In this document: positions 1 to 9,848 of the stretch, piece after piece
Layout of the letters: every line of letters begins with the position of its first letter
How positions within the stretch are numbered: the stretch's first letter is position 1
NCBI RefSeq assembly: GCF_004343505.1
Contig: NZ_SLXU01000003.1
Coordinates: 62,001 to 126,000 of the forward strand
Direction: 5' to 3'
Source of the DNA: Rhodovulum bhavnagarense
GTDB lineage: Bacteria; Pseudomonadota; Alphaproteobacteria; Rhodobacterales; Rhodobacteraceae
Length of the DNA: 64,000 nucleotides
The notes under the pieces: generated by a model
Database searches by the model: none
What the model saw: the letters and a program-made list of their open reading frames with translations, nothing else
What the model was told of the DNA's origin: nothing
Made by a program: the position numbers and the translations under genes

Positions 1-519
1 GACCTCAAGGACAGAATCGAGCCCCTCAAGACGGTCCTGCAACTCCTTGGCGAGATGGAGCAGCGTACGTTCGGGAAGCGGGCCTGACAGAGAGACGATG
101 ATGATCGGGAATTCCGAGAAGTTGATCTCGCTGATCGAGTATTTCTCATAGCCGTCGGGAAAGCTGGCCTCGGCCGTGTTCATCCGGTCGCGGACATCCG
201 CGATGATCTTGGTCTTGTCCCACCCGAACTCGAATTCAAGCGCCATTCCGGCGTAATTCTCGCGCGCGGTGGCTGTCATGGAATCGAGCCCGTCCAGATC
301 GGCAAGCTCGGTTTCCATAGGTTTGATCAACAACCTTTCCGCATCCTCGGCGGAAATCCCGGGGAAGGGGACCGAGATGAAAAGCGCAGGCACCTCGATA
401 TCGGGTTCGCCTTCCTTTGGCAGGCCGGTATAGGCCATCACGCCCGCCGCGACCGACAGCACGACGAAGGCGATAACCATTCTTGCGCGGGCGGCGGCCC
501 AATCGACGATCCTGGTCAT
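1..519 (-). CDS. RND-family efflux permease (N-terminal part, cut by window edge)
   Basis: The 173 visible residues are the N-terminus of an AcrB/MexB-type resistance-nodulation-division transporter, an inner-membrane proton-driven pump that works with the adjacent membrane fusion protein. The first transmembrane helix spans about residues 13-32. It is followed by the conserved start of the first porter subdomain (GLPKEGEPDIEVPAL, then PGISAEDAERLLIKPMETEL), typical of the RND family. The start ATG overlaps the stop of the fusion-protein gene (ATGA), so the two are translationally coupled with the fusion protein first. The remaining roughly 850 residues lie outside the window. Substrate cannot be told from this part. 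Confidence 0.9.
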   Translation of the reverse strand, partial: MTRIVDWAAARARMVIAFVVLSVAAGVMAYTGLPKEGEPDIEVPALFISVPFPGISAEDAERLLIKPMETELADLDGLDSMTATARENYAGMALEFEFGWDKTKIIADVRDRMNTAEASFPDGYEKYSISEINFSEFPIIIVSLSGPLPERTLLHLAKELQDRLEGLDSVLEV

Positions 520-1733
520 TGCCCGCGCTCGCGATAGGTGATGTCCAGCGGCACGCCATCAGTGACAAATTCCTGCCCGGTGACGATCACGTCGGCCCTT
601 TCCGGCAGACCCGACACCCAGACGCCCGCCACCGTGTCGCGCAACACCTTGACCGGGGCAAAGCGGGCGGTGCCATCCGGGGCGGCCAGCCGCACGCCGA
701 GGCGACCGTCATTGTCCAGTGTCAGAGCCGATTGTGGCAACAGGTGCGCTTGTTCTGTCGGGGTCTGGATCCTGATCTCGACGGTCTGACCGGCGCGGAT
801 CGTGCCGTCGGCATTCGCGATCTCGGCCTCGACGCGGAAGGTGCGCGTCGTTTCGTCGGCCGTGCGCCCGACAAATCGGACGCGGCCTGACACTTCTTGC
901 CCCGAACTCAACCGGCCCGAGGCCATCGCGCCGGGCCGGATGCGGGCCAGGTCGGTTTCGGGAACGTGGCCCACCAGCCGAATCGGATCCAGTTGAATCA
1001 CACGCGCGCAAAGCGCGCCGGGCTGCAACAGCGCCCCCAGTTCGGCCGCGTCGGTTTCGAGAACCCCGTCAAAGGGCGCGGCAATCGTCAGGCGCGCGAT
1101 CTCGGTGCGGGCCACGGCCAGTTGCGCCTCGGCGGTCCTTATGCCGGTCTGAGCCGCCTCAAGCCCCGCGCGCGCAGAGGCCAGTGCGGCCTCGGCGCTG
1201 GACACTGCGGCGGTTGTTGCCGCGACGCGGGTTTCCGAGGCAAAGCCGCTCTCGGCAAGGCTTCGGGCGGCGCGGTCGTTCAACCGTGCCTCTTCCAGCG
1301 TGGCGGTCGCCTGGTTGACCCTCGCTTCGGCCTCGGGCAGGCGAAGCCGAGCCTCTGCCAATCCGGCCTCTGCCTGGGCCAGCGCGGCGGCGCGCGTGCC
1401 CGGATCAAGCTGACATAGCGTGTCGCCCGTGCCGACCATGGCGCCCCGGCGCAGTGGTTCGGAAATCACGCGGCCGCTGGTTTCGGCGCGTATCTCGACC
1501 TCGCGGGCGGCCGCGGTTTCGCCGCGGATCAGGACGTGGCCCTGCACCTCGCGCGCGGCGCTGTCGAGGACCATGACAGGAACACGGTGGCTGGGCGCCT
1601 TGTCGTGCAGCGCGGGGGCCGGAGGTGGGGCAGGCTCTGCCCCGGCAAAGACCATAACCCTGTCGCGTTCCATCAACAGAAGGTAAAGAGAGAGGGTCAC
1701 CAGAACCGCGGTGAGCATTGAAATCCATCGCAT
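516..1733 (-). CDS. RND efflux membrane fusion protein (HlyD/AcrA family)
   Basis: Periplasmic adaptor that links an RND permease to an outer-membrane channel. From the ATG at 1733 it has 405 residues: an N-terminal membrane anchor (MRWISMLTAVLVTLSLYLLL), a split lipoyl-like domain, an Ala/Glu-rich coiled-coil hairpin (AQAEAGLAEARLRLPEAEA), the second lipoyl half (LTIAAPFDGVLETDAAELGA), then beta-barrel and membrane-proximal domains. A GTG at 1775 would add 14 residues, but the ATG leaves the anchor helix at the N-terminus and is preferred. It is followed by the permease gene with a 4-base overlap. No local regulator gene is visible. Substrate is unknown. Confidence 0.85.
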   Translation of the reverse strand: MRWISMLTAVLVTLSLYLLLMERDRVMVFAGAEPAPPPAPALHDKAPSHRVPVMVLDSAAREVQGHVLIRGETAAAREVEIRAETSGRVISEPLRRGAMVGTGDTLCQLDPGTRAAALAQAEAGLAEARLRLPEAEARVNQATATLEEARLNDRAARSLAESGFASETRVAATTAAVSSAEAALASARAGLEAAQTGIRTAEAQLAVARTEIARLTIAAPFDGVLETDAAELGALLQPGALCARVIQLDPIRLVGHVPETDLARIRPGAMASGRLSSGQEVSGRVRFVGRTADETTRTFRVEAEIANADGTIRAGQTVEIRIQTPTEQAHLLPQSALTLDNDGRLGVRLAAPDGTARFAPVKVLRDTVAGVWVSGLPERADVIVTGQEFVTDGVPLDITYRERGQ

Positions 1734-1843
1734 CGGGGCGGTCCCATCCTTCGTATTCCGTGACCATGGACTCACCGGGCGGCATCGTGCCCGTGCGGAC
1801 CTTGGCGCGGATCTGTTGCGATCCGGTGAACGACTTGGTTCAA

Positions 1844-1871
1844 ACTATAGGTTGTCGGAGGCTTCGCGCAA
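1844..1871 (-). promoter_or_regulatory. Candidate sigma70 promoter for the RND efflux operon
   Basis: Read on the minus strand: TTGCGC, 16-base spacer, TATAGT, about 110 bases before the fusion-protein start. This is inferred from hexamer match only. Confidence 0.35.
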
Positions 1872-1944
1872 GCGTGCCGCCGGGGGTGGCAACCGCCCGG
1901 GCGCTGCGCTAAGACATGCCGGTGCCCCGACCACGAGAGACCCC

Positions 1945-2598
1945 ATGAGCCAGTCCGACAGTTTCATCGAGGAAGTGACCGAAGAGGTTCGCCGCGAAAA
2001 GTTGTTCGCGATGATCAGGCGGTATGGCTGGATCGCGGTTCTGGCGGTTGTTTTGCTGGTGGGTGGCGCCAGTTGGCGGGAATGGTCACAGGCGCGCGAC
2101 CGGGCGGCTGCAGAGGTGCTGGGTGACACGATACTTGCCGCGCTGGAGGCCCCCGAGCCGGCCGAGCGCGTCTCTGGGCTGGACGCCCTTGCGCCCGGTG
2201 GTGAGGTGCGTGCCCTTCTGGGACTGCTGCGCGGGGGCGAGAGTGGCCCCGACATGGGGCGGGCCGATGCGGTCGCGGCCCTTGAGGCGATGGCCGATGA
2301 TGCCACTCTGCCTGTACATTACACCCAGCTTGCCGCGCTCAAGCTGGTGATGCTGGGCGGTCGTGATACCCCGCCGGAGCAGCGCCTGGCGCGACTTGCC
2401 CCGTTGGCAGAGCCGGGCCGCCCCTATAGGCCGCTGGCGCTGGAGCAGATGGCGCTGGCAGAGATCGATGCGGGCAATACCGATGCGGCATTGGCGCATT
2501 TGCGCACCGCGATAGAGGACGCGGCCGCCACCGCGGGCTTGCGTCAGCGCGTCAGTCAGTTGATTGTAGCGCTGGGTGGCGATCCGGAGGCGGGTTGA
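1945..2598 (+). CDS. Tetratricopeptide-like membrane protein (YfgM/TPR_21 type)
   Basis: A 217-residue protein with a cytoplasmic N-terminal tail, one transmembrane helix at about residues 28-46 (YGWIAVLAVVLLVGG) and a helical C-terminal domain in the periplasm rich in Ala/Leu/Glu repeats. This architecture matches the YfgM family, which in enterobacteria is an ancillary SecYEG subunit and lies next to bamB and der, exactly as here. The ATG at 1945 (MSQSDSFIEEV) is chosen because the upstream in-frame extension overlaps the divergent efflux gene and has no protein-like composition. A role in periplasmic chaperone handover is inferred from the context yfgM-bamB-der. Confidence 0.75.
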   Translation: MSQSDSFIEEVTEEVRREKLFAMIRRYGWIAVLAVVLLVGGASWREWSQARDRAAAEVLGDTILAALEAPEPAERVSGLDALAPGGEVRALLGLLRGGESGPDMGRADAVAALEAMADDATLPVHYTQLAALKLVMLGGRDTPPEQRLARLAPLAEPGRPYRPLALEQMALAEIDAGNTDAALAHLRTAIEDAAATAGLRQRVSQLIVALGGDPEAG

Positions 2599-2665
2599 GC
2601 CATCGGGGTAATTTGACCGGAGCGGACGGCGCCATGGCACTGGGTCGCAGCAGGGGGGCAGCGCA

Positions 2666-3979
2666 GTGAAACTGGGCAGAGCAATTGCAATCCTCGCGGT
2701 GGCCGGGACATTGGCCGCCTGTGGCCAGAAAGAGAATATCCTCGCCGGCGAAAGGCTGGGCGTGCGCGACGCGCTGGGGCTTGCAGAAGACGCGCCGGAA
2801 ACGTCTTTCGATACTGCGATCACGCTGCCCGCGCCGGTCGCGCGGGCAGACATGCCCCAGATCGGCGGCAATGCCGCCCACATGCCCGAGCATGTCGCGC
2901 TTGCCCCCGTGCCACGATTGCTCTGGAGCGTCTCGATCGGCACGGGTGACAAGCGTCGACACCGGATTACCGCAACCCCGGTCGTGGCAGGCGGCGTGAT
3001 CTACGCGATGGATGCCCTCAGCAAGGTCTCGGCGGTCTCGACCTCGGGACAGACCTTATGGAGCGCCGACCTGACCCTGCCGGGCGAGCGTAGCCAGGAT
3101 GCCAGTGGCGGCGGGCTTGCCCATGGTGATGGGCGGCTGTTCGTGACGACGGGATTCGGCACGCTTGCCGCGTTGGACCCGGCGACGGGGGCTGTGCTCT
3201 GGACCCAGCGGACCGAGGCGCCGGTAACAGGCGCGCCCGCCTATCTCGACGGGACAGTCTATATTGTCAGCCGCGACAACCGTGTCTGGGCGGTGCGGGC
3301 CGAGGATGGGCGGGTTCAATGGCAGTTGCCGGGTACGCCGATGCGTGCGGGCCTGGTGGGAGGCGCGGCCCCTGCCGTCGCGGATGATCTCGTGGTTTTT
3401 CCCCTTGGCACCGCAGAGGTGGTGGCCGTGCAGCGCGAGACCGGGGTGCGGCAATGGGCAGCCTCGATCGCGGGTCAGCGGCGCGGGCGGGTCTATGCCC
3501 AGATCGACGATATCGCCAGCGATCCCGTGATCGTTGCCGACACGGTCTATGTCGGCAACCAGGCCGGGCGGGTTGCAATGATTTCTCTGGCCACGGGCGA
3601 GCGTGAATGGACCGCCGAGGAGGGCGCCTATGGCGCGCTCTTGCCGGTGGGAGGTTCGTTATTCCTGGTCTCGGACCAGGCACAGCTTGTGCGGCTGGAT
3701 GCAGCCACGGGTGAAACGATCTGGGCCGCCACGCTGCCTTATTATACCAAGGAACGGGCGCGAAAGCTCAAGGCGATCCATGCCCATTTCGGCCCGGTGC
3801 TGGCCGGTGGGCGGTTGTGGGTGGCCTCTGACGACGGCCTGTTGCGCGCCTTCAGCCCGGAAAGCGGCGCGTCGCTGGCGGAAATCCCGCTGCCCGGCGG
3901 AGCGGCATCGCGGCCGGTGGTGGCGGGCGAGACCCTGTATGTCGTCAGCGAAGGCGGCAAACTCCATGCTTTCCGCTGA
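2666..3979 (+). CDS. bamB: BamB-like outer-membrane assembly lipoprotein (PQQ-type beta-propeller)
   Basis: A 437-residue lipoprotein with a GTG start, a short signal peptide and a lipobox LAAC placing the acylated cysteine at residue 19. The rest is a series of beta-propeller repeats with the typical pattern of alternating G-x-V/L-Y-A/V-D-x-x-G/T blades (for example [47 protein letters not shown]). BamB is the scaffold subunit of the BAM complex that inserts outer-membrane proteins. Its place between a YfgM-like gene and der is the conserved proteobacterial order and supports the call against a quinoprotein dehydrogenase. Confidence 0.85.
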   Translation: MKLGRAIAILAVAGTLAACGQKENILAGERLGVRDALGLAEDAPETSFDTAITLPAPVARADMPQIGGNAAHMPEHVALAPVPRLLWSVSIGTGDKRRHRITATPVVAGGVIYAMDALSKVSAVSTSGQTLWSADLTLPGERSQDASGGGLAHGDGRLFVTTGFGTLAALDPATGAVLWTQRTEAPVTGAPAYLDGTVYIVSRDNRVWAVRAEDGRVQWQLPGTPMRAGLVGGAAPAVADDLVVFPLGTAEVVAVQRETGVRQWAASIAGQRRGRVYAQIDDIASDPVIVADTVYVGNQAGRVAMISLATGEREWTAEEGAYGALLPVGGSLFLVSDQAQLVRLDAATGETIWAATLPYYTKERARKLKAIHAHFGPVLAGGRLWVASDDGLLRAFSPESGASLAEIPLPGGAASRPVVAGETLYVVSEGGKLHAFR

Positions 3980-4029
3980 GGGCGGATTGGTGTAGGCGGG
4001 GCGCTCTGGTTTCGCGGGGAGACTCCGAC

Positions 4030-5493
4030 ATGAGCTTTAAACTGGCCATCGTGGGCCGGCCGAACGTGGGAAAATCCACGTTGTTCAACCGGCTTGTCGG
4101 AAAGCGGCTTGCGCTGGTCGACGACCAGCCGGGCGTCACGCGCGATCTGCGCGAGGGCGAGGCCCGGCTCGGAGATCTGCGCTTCACCGTGATCGATACT
4201 GCAGGTCTGGAAGAGGCCACCGATGACAGCCTACAGGGTCGAATGCGCCAATTGACGGAACGTGCGGTCGGCATGGCCGATGCCTGCCTGTTCGTCATCG
4301 ATGCGCGGGCGGGGGTGCTGTCGGCCGACGAGATCTTTGCCGATATCTTGCGCCGCAAGTCGGCCCGCGTGATTCTTGCCGCCAACAAGGCCGAGGGGCA
4401 GGCCGCCGATGCGGGGGTCATGGAGGCCTATTCGCTTGGCCTGGGCGAGCCGTTGCGACTGTCGGCGGAACATGGCGAGGGGATGGCCGAGCTGTATGCC
4501 GTCCTTGCCCCGCTGATCGAGGCCAGCGAGGCGGCCGAGGATGCAGAGGCCGCGCCCGAAGTCGATGTTGACGTTGACGAGGATGGGCAGACCGCCGCCG
4601 CGCATACTCCCACACCCCAGCGTCCGCTCCAGATCGCGGTCGTTGGGCGGCCGAACGCGGGCAAGTCGACGCTGGTCAATGCAATCCTGGGCGAGGATCG
4701 CCTTTTGACCGGCCCCGAGGCCGGGATCACCCGCGATGCAATCTCGTTGCGGCTTGACTGGAACGGAACGCCGGTGCGCATATTCGACACCGCGGGCATG
4801 CGCAAGAAGGCCAAGGTTCAGGACAAGGTCGAGAAACTTTCGGTCGCAGACGGTCTGCGCGCGGTGAAATTTGCCGAGGTTGTCGTTGTCTTGCTGGATG
4901 CGCAGATCCCGTTCGAGCAACAGGATCTGCGCATCGCCGACCTGGCCGAGCGCGAGGGGCGCGCGGTGGTGATCGCGGTCAACAAGTGGGATCTCGAAAC
5001 CGACCGGCAGGGCAAGCTGCGCGAGCTGAAAGAGGAATTCGCGCGGCTGTTGCCGCAGTTGAAGGGGGCCCCGCTGGTGACCGTGTCCGCCAAGACCGGG
5101 CGCGGGCTGGACCGTCTGCGCGAGGCTGTTCTCGGGGCGCACGACGTCTGGAACCGGCGGATATCGACCGCGCGGCTTAACCGTTGGCTGGCCGCGATGC
5201 TGGAAATGCACCCGCCCCCGGCGCCGGGCGGAAGACGCATCCGGCTGCGCTATGCCACCCAGGTCAAGACGCGGCCGCCGGGTTTCGTGGTGATGTGCTC
5301 GGCGCCCGAGAAGCTGCCGGAAAGCTACCGGCGCTACCTGGTCAACGGGCTGCGCGAGTCATTCGACATGCCGGGCACGCCGATCCGGCTTACGTTCCGC
5401 TCGCAGGCCGACAAGAATCCCTACAAAGGACGAAAGAAGTCGACGCCTTCGCGGTTGCGCAAGCATCTCGGCAAGCCGCCGCCGGGAGCGTAG
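4030..5493 (+). CDS. der: Ribosome-associated GTPase Der (EngA)
   Basis: A 487-residue double GTPase needed for 50S ribosome assembly. Two G domains follow each other: the first with GRPNVGKS near residue 9 and a G3 DTAGLEE, the second with GRPNAGKS near residue 205 and [13 protein letters not shown]-terminal KH-like domain follows (about residues 375-470). The linker between the G domains is acidic ([11 protein letters not shown]). The length fits the alphaproteobacterial family. It lies 50 bases after bamB and is followed by a terminator hairpin. Confidence 0.97.
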   Translation: MSFKLAIVGRPNVGKSTLFNRLVGKRLALVDDQPGVTRDLREGEARLGDLRFTVIDTAGLEEATDDSLQGRMRQLTERAVGMADACLFVIDARAGVLSADEIFADILRRKSARVILAANKAEGQAADAGVMEAYSLGLGEPLRLSAEHGEGMAELYAVLAPLIEASEAAEDAEAAPEVDVDVDEDGQTAAAHTPTPQRPLQIAVVGRPNAGKSTLVNAILGEDRLLTGPEAGITRDAISLRLDWNGTPVRIFDTAGMRKKAKVQDKVEKLSVADGLRAVKFAEVVVVLLDAQIPFEQQDLRIADLAEREGRAVVIAVNKWDLETDRQGKLRELKEEFARLLPQLKGAPLVTVSAKTGRGLDRLREAVLGAHDVWNRRISTARLNRWLAAMLEMHPPPAPGGRRIRLRYATQVKTRPPGFVVMCSAPEKLPESYRRYLVNGLRESFDMPGTPIRLTFRSQADKNPYKGRKKSTPSRLRKHLGKPPPGA

Positions 5494-5496
5494 GGG

Positions 5497-5516
5497 ATGC
5501 GCCCTTGCGGGCGCAT
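5497..5516 (+). terminator. Hairpin after der
   Basis: ATGCGCCC, loop TTGC, GGGCGCAT: a perfect 8-bp stem four bases after the der stop. There is no clean U-tract; the next 35 bases are a dispersed repeat. It may serve der and, from the other side, the convergent TspO-like gene. Confidence 0.5.
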
Positions 5517-5550
5517 GCCTCCGGCAGGGGTATTTCGGCCAAGAAGAAGG
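5516..5550 (+). repeat. Dispersed intergenic repeat (TGCCTCCGGCAGGGG... type)
   Basis: A 35-base element made of TGCCTCCGGCAGGGG, TATTTCGGCC and AAGAAGAAGG. A close copy in opposite orientation lies at 23041-23076, with a partial third copy at 23003-23024. It sits at the 3' ends of two convergent genes, as intergenic repeats often do. Function unknown. Confidence 0.6.
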
Positions 5551-5551
5551 C

Positions 5552-6253
5552 TCAGCGTGCCGCCTTGAGCGTCAGCATGCCGATCAGGACGATGCCCGTG
5601 ATCGCGGCAAAGGCGACCAGCGGGTTGGAGGTGGCATTGGCCACCAGAACGCCGATCAGTGCCCAGACCAGCGTCGCGCCGTATTCGGGGGCGCGGCCCA
5701 GGCGGGTCTGGACCAGCGCGCCCGTGGCCAGCGCCCCGGCCAGCGCGATCAGCGCCCAGGCGGTCTGTCCCGGGCCGATGCCATAGCCCGCGCCCAGCAG
5801 GCCCACCGATACCCAGCCCGCCGCTGTCAGCCAGCCCGCATAGATCGCCAACGGGGCCTGGCAGAGCCAGCGGTCGGCGCGGGGGGTGCGGAACAGCGCC
5901 CAGATCGCCATGGCCAGCATCCACCAAAGCAGCACAGAGGCCCAGAGCGGCGTATTCAGCGCCACGCCGATCCAGACCGCCCCGGGGGCGAGGGACAGGA
6001 TCAGGGGCAAGCGGGCGCGTTCCCAGCCTGCGTCCTGGGCCCGTTTGAACAGCCCGTAGCCCGCCGAGACCAGCAGCCAGCCGTAGATCAGCCCCCAGAT
6101 CGCGAAGGCGTAGCCCGCGGGCTGGACCGGCGGGTTGTCCTGGGGTACCGGGAATTGCGCGGGCTCGAACCCGCCAAACCCCCCTGACAGCAGTGGCGAC
6201 AGCACGAAGAACAGCGTTGCCACGAAGGTGAGGACGGCCTTGATCGGGTCCAT
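5552..6253 (-). CDS. TspO/MBR-related multi-pass membrane protein
   Basis: A 233-residue hydrophobic protein with about seven predicted membrane segments and many Trp residues (IWGLIYGWLLVSAG, LLWWMLAMAIWALF). The composition and the F-x-IWG-x-IY motif fit the tryptophan-rich TspO/MBR relatives found in Rhodobacterales, but true TspO proteins are about 160 residues, so function is not assigned. The ATG at 6253 overlaps the serS stop (TGATG), and the longer in-frame ORF reaching upstream into serS is not used. Likely co-transcribed with and translationally coupled to serS. Confidence 0.65.
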   Translation of the reverse strand: MDPIKAVLTFVATLFFVLSPLLSGGFGGFEPAQFPVPQDNPPVQPAGYAFAIWGLIYGWLLVSAGYGLFKRAQDAGWERARLPLILSLAPGAVWIGVALNTPLWASVLLWWMLAMAIWALFRTPRADRWLCQAPLAIYAGWLTAAGWVSVGLLGAGYGIGPGQTAWALIALAGALATGALVQTRLGRAPEYGATLVWALIGVLVANATSNPLVAFAAITGIVLIGMLTLKAAR

Positions 6254-7545
6254 CAGACCAGCACGCCGTCTGCACCCAGGCGGGTCTTGCCGCCCAGCCA
6301 CGGCGCCAGTGCCGGCGGCAGGTTGACCGATCCATCCTCTTCCTGGCCGTTTTCCAGTACCGCGATCAGGCAGCGGCCCACCGCCAGGCCCGAGCCGTTC
6401 AGCGTGTGCACGTATTCGGGCTTGCCGCCATCCGCCGGACGGTAGCGGGCGTTCATCCGCCGGGCCTGGAAATCGCCGCAGAGCGAGACCGAGGAGATTT
6501 CGCGATAGGTGTTCTGGCCTGGCAGCCAGACCTCGATGTCATGGGTGCGCCGCGCGCCGAAGCCCATGTCGCCGGTGCACAGCACCACGGTGCGGTAGGG
6601 CAGGCCGAGCCGTTCGAGAATGCCTTCGGCGCATTTCGTCATGCGTTCCAGTTCGTCCCGGCCCTGGTCGGGCGTGGTGATCGAGACCATTTCCACCTTT
6701 TCGAACTGGTGCTGGCGCAGCATGCCCGCCGTGTCGCGCCCCGCGCTGCCGGCCTCGGAGCGAAAGCACAGCGAATGGGCGGTCATCCGGCGGGGCAGCT
6801 CGGCGGCGTCCAGGATGGTTTCGGATACTGTATTGGTCAGTGTCACCTCGGAGGTGGGGATCAGCCACCAGCCTTCGCGCGTCTGATAGCTGTCTTGCCC
6901 GAATTTCGGCAACTGCCCGGTGCCGTACATCGCCTCTTCGCGCACCAGAACGGGGGCGTTGACCTCGGTCAGGCCGTTATCGGTTGTGTGGGTGTCCAGC
7001 ATGAACTGGGCCAGCGCCCGGTGGATACGGGCGACGGCACCCTTCAATACCACGAAGCGGGAGCCGGCCAGTTTCGCCGCCGTCTGAAAATCCATTCCGG
7101 CCTGTACGGCGGGCAGGTCGTAATGTTCTTTCGGGTCGAAGGCAAAGGCGCGCGGGGTGCCCCGGCGGTGCAGCTCGACATTGTCGGCCTCGTCTTCGCC
7201 GTCGGGGATGTCATCCAGCGGCAGGTTGGGCAGGCCCATCAGCATGTCTTGCAGGCGGGCATCCTCGGCCTTTGCGGCCTCGTTCAGCGCGGCGATCTCG
7301 GCCTTCTTGTCGGCGACAAGGGCGCGCAGGCGCTGAAACTCGGCTTCGTCGCCCGATGCCTTGGCCTTGCCTATCTCTTTCGACGCCTTGTTCTGCTCGG
7401 CCTGGGCGGTTTCGGCGGCGAGGATCTTTTCCCGCCGGGCGGCGTCGATGGCGAGGATCTGGGCGGCGACCGGTGCCAGCCCCCTGCGGGCGAGCGCGGC
7501 GTCGAAGGCGTCGGGATTTTCACGGATGGCGCGGATGTCGTGCAT
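6253..7545 (-). CDS. serS: Seryl-tRNA synthetase
   Basis: A 430-residue class II aminoacyl-tRNA synthetase charging tRNA-Ser. The N-terminal long antiparallel coiled coil that contacts the tRNA is visible at about residues 30-105. Class II motifs follow: motif 2 ([15 protein letters not shown]) and motif 3 ([18 protein letters not shown]) near the C-terminus. The ATG at 7545 ([10 protein letters not shown]) is the conserved serS start; the open frame extends 213 codons further upstream without homology. The stop overlaps the next gene's ATG. Confidence 0.97.
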   Translation of the reverse strand: MHDIRAIRENPDAFDAALARRGLAPVAAQILAIDAARREKILAAETAQAEQNKASKEIGKAKASGDEAEFQRLRALVADKKAEIAALNEAAKAEDARLQDMLMGLPNLPLDDIPDGEDEADNVELHRRGTPRAFAFDPKEHYDLPAVQAGMDFQTAAKLAGSRFVVLKGAVARIHRALAQFMLDTHTTDNGLTEVNAPVLVREEAMYGTGQLPKFGQDSYQTREGWWLIPTSEVTLTNTVSETILDAAELPRRMTAHSLCFRSEAGSAGRDTAGMLRQHQFEKVEMVSITTPDQGRDELERMTKCAEGILERLGLPYRTVVLCTGDMGFGARRTHDIEVWLPGQNTYREISSVSLCGDFQARRMNARYRPADGGKPEYVHTLNGSGLAVGRCLIAVLENGQEEDGSVNLPPALAPWLGGKTRLGADGVLV

Positions 7546-7753
7546 GATGGCCTCCCAGGGACAGTGCGTTGCCGACCGTATGCCCCACCTGACAGGGGTT
7601 TTGAACCTGCAAAACGCCGGGTAGACGGATCGACCGGGAGGCCGTTGCCAGGCGGCGGTGCGACGACCTGGGCGGCAGCCAGCCGGGGCGGGCGTTGGCG
7701 TAGTGCTCTTGTTTTGCCCGCCATGCGGGGGCATGTCAGGGCTGCGGCGTGCC

Positions 7754-7782
7754 TTGCCAAGCCGGGGGCCAGGCAATAGGGT
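7754..7782 (+). promoter_or_regulatory. Candidate promoter for yajC-secDF
   Basis: TTGCCA, 17-base spacer, TAGGGT, about 60 bases before yajC in the 294-base divergent gap with serS. The same -35 opening (TTGCCAAGC) occurs before acpP in this window. Inferred from sequence only. Confidence 0.35.
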
Positions 7783-7839
7783 GCGCCGCGACCAAGAACC
7801 GGGCGGATGCGCCGCCTGTGCAAGAACGGGGAAGTCCAC

Positions 7840-8169
7840 ATGTTTGCCACGCCTGCCTTTGCGCAAGCGGCCGGGGGCGGCGCTGCCGGCGCCTTCGGGT
7901 CGTTTGTTCCGCTGATCCTGATCTTTTTCATCATGTATTTCCTGCTGATCCGGCCGCAGCAGAAAAAGATGAAACAACACAAGGCCATGGTCGATGCGCT
8001 GCGCCGTGGTGACCAGGTGGTGACCCAAGGCGGCCTGATCGGGAAGGTGACCAAGGTCAAGGACGAGGAAGAGGTCGAGGTCGAGATCGCCGAGAACGTC
8101 AAGGTGCGTGTCGTCCGCCACACCATCACGCAGGTTCTCAACAAGACCGAGCCGGCTGAAAAGGCCTGA
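7840..8169 (+). CDS. yajC: Preprotein translocase subunit YajC
   Basis: A 109-residue small inner-membrane protein of the SecDF-YajC accessory complex. It shows a short N-terminus (MFATPAFAQ), one transmembrane helix ([16 protein letters not shown]) followed by the hallmark [11 protein letters not shown], then a cytoplasmic SH3-like domain ([20 protein letters not shown]). The ATG at 7840 is chosen over an upstream one that adds 11 unlikely residues. It lies directly before secD and secF, the standard order. Confidence 0.95.
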   Translation: MFATPAFAQAAGGGAAGAFGSFVPLILIFFIMYFLLIRPQQKKMKQHKAMVDALRRGDQVVTQGGLIGKVTKVKDEEEVEVEIAENVKVRVVRHTITQVLNKTEPAEKA

Positions 8170-8175
8170 TTGCCC

Positions 8176-9837
8176 ATGCTGCAAATCGCGTTATGGAAAC
8201 GGATGGCGATCGTCGCGCTGGTCCTGTCGGGGCTGGCGCTGGCGTTGCCCAATGCCTTCTACAGCCGGGTAGAGGGGCATAACGATGCCGTCCGGGCGAT
8301 CGAGACGGGTGGTGTCACGCCCGAACTTGTCGCACAGCGCGATGCATGGCCCGGCTGGCTGCCCTCGGGGCTGGTCAATCTCGGGCTGGACCTGCGGGGC
8401 GGCGCGCATCTGTTGGCCGAGGTGCGGGTCGAGGACGTCTATGCCAACCGCATGGATGGCATGTGGCCCGAACTGCGCGACGCCTTGCGCGACAAACGCG
8501 CCCAGGTGGGCACGATCCGCCGGCAGGATGCACCGCCCGGCGAGTTGCGCGTGCGGATCTCGCGCCCCGAGGCAATGACCACCGCGGTCGAGGCGGCGCG
8601 CGCGCTGGCGCGTCCCTCGGTGACATTGACCGGGGTGGGGGGCAGCGACATCGAGGTGCGTAGCTTGGGCGACACGCTGATCGTGCAATTGTCCGAGGCC
8701 GAGAAGTTGGCCACCGATGATCGCACCATTCAGCAATCGCTGGAAATCGTGCGCCGCCGGGTCGACGAGGTCGGCACGCGCGAACCCACGATCCAGCGCC
8801 AGGGCGCGGACCGCATCCTGATCCAGGTGCCGGGTATCGGATCGGCCGAGGAACTGAAGGCGCTGATCGGCACGACGGCGCGGCTGACCTTCAACCCGGT
8901 GGTTTCCCGCACCACCAATCCCGACGAGGCGCCGGGGGCAGGCAACGTGCTGCTGCCAGATATCGAAGCGGATGGAACCTATTACATCCTCGAAAAGGCG
9001 GCCGTGGTATCGGGCGAGGATCTGACCGATGCCCAACCGGCCTTTGACCAGAACGGGCAACCATCGGTCACGTTCCGGTTCGACCCTGCCGGGGCGCGCA
9101 AGTTCGGGCAATACACGGTCGAAAACGTGGGGCAACCCTTTGCGATCGTTCTGGATGACGAGGTGATATCGGCCCCCGTGATCCGCGAGCCGATCCTGGG
9201 GGGATCGGGCCAGATCACGGGGAATTTCACGGTCGAGGATTCCACGCAACTTGCCGTTTTGCTGCGTGCGGGGGCGTTGCCGGCCGAGATGATTTTCCTC
9301 GAAGAACGCACCATTGGGCCTGAACTGGGCGCCGACAGTATCGCGGCCGGGCAGGTCGCCAGTATAGTGGCCTTCGTTGGCGTGCTGGTCTTCATGTGGG
9401 CGAGCTATGGTCTGTTCGGGCTGTTTGCCAACATCGCCCTTCTGATCAACGTGGGGATGATCTTTGGCCTGCTCTCGGCGATCGGTGCCACGCTGACGCT
9501 GCCGGGTATCGCGGGGATCGTGCTGACCATCGGCATGGCAGTGGATGCCAATGTCCTGGTATTCGAGCGTATCCGCGAAGAGCTGAAATCGGCGCGTGGT
9601 CCGGCGCGCGCGATCGAACTGGGCTATCAAAAGGCGCTATCGGCGATTCTGGATGCCAACATAACCACATTCATCACGGCGGCCATCCTGTTCATGCTCG
9701 GGTCTGGCCCGGTGCGCGGGTTTGCGGTCACGCTTGGGCTAGGGATCATCACCTCTGTCTTTACCGCGATCTTCGTGACGCGGCTGATGATCGTGACCTG
9801 GCTCGACCGCCGCCGTCCGAAAACCATTTCGTTGTGA
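8176..9837 (+). CDS. secD: Protein translocase subunit SecD
   Basis: A 553-residue RND-superfamily protein that, with SecF, uses proton motive force to complete export through SecYEG. It has an N-terminal transmembrane helix, the conserved [11 protein letters not shown] element, a large periplasmic domain, then five membrane segments starting after [12 protein letters not shown]. The typical [17 protein letters not shown] motif is present near residue 455. A TTG two codons upstream is possible but the ATG at 8176 is preferred. It begins six bases after yajC and lies 11 bases before secF. Confidence 0.97.
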   Translation: MLQIALWKRMAIVALVLSGLALALPNAFYSRVEGHNDAVRAIETGGVTPELVAQRDAWPGWLPSGLVNLGLDLRGGAHLLAEVRVEDVYANRMDGMWPELRDALRDKRAQVGTIRRQDAPPGELRVRISRPEAMTTAVEAARALARPSVTLTGVGGSDIEVRSLGDTLIVQLSEAEKLATDDRTIQQSLEIVRRRVDEVGTREPTIQRQGADRILIQVPGIGSAEELKALIGTTARLTFNPVVSRTTNPDEAPGAGNVLLPDIEADGTYYILEKAAVVSGEDLTDAQPAFDQNGQPSVTFRFDPAGARKFGQYTVENVGQPFAIVLDDEVISAPVIREPILGGSGQITGNFTVEDSTQLAVLLRAGALPAEMIFLEERTIGPELGADSIAAGQVASIVAFVGVLVFMWASYGLFGLFANIALLINVGMIFGLLSAIGATLTLPGIAGIVLTIGMAVDANVLVFERIREELKSARGPARAIELGYQKALSAILDANITTFITAAILFMLGSGPVRGFAVTLGLGIITSVFTAIFVTRLMIVTWLDRRRPKTISL

Positions 9838-9848
9838 GGCTCTGACCG

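Noticed and set aside
1711-1944. 78-codon N-terminal extension of the TPR protein
   Set aside because: It overlaps the divergent efflux gene and promoter, has no protein-like composition, and the ATG at 1945 gives the expected family N-terminus.
6406-7779. Long open frame (457 codons) on the plus strand opposite serS
   Set aside because: It is the antisense shadow of serS in GC-rich DNA; it has no recognisable domain and biased low-complexity composition.
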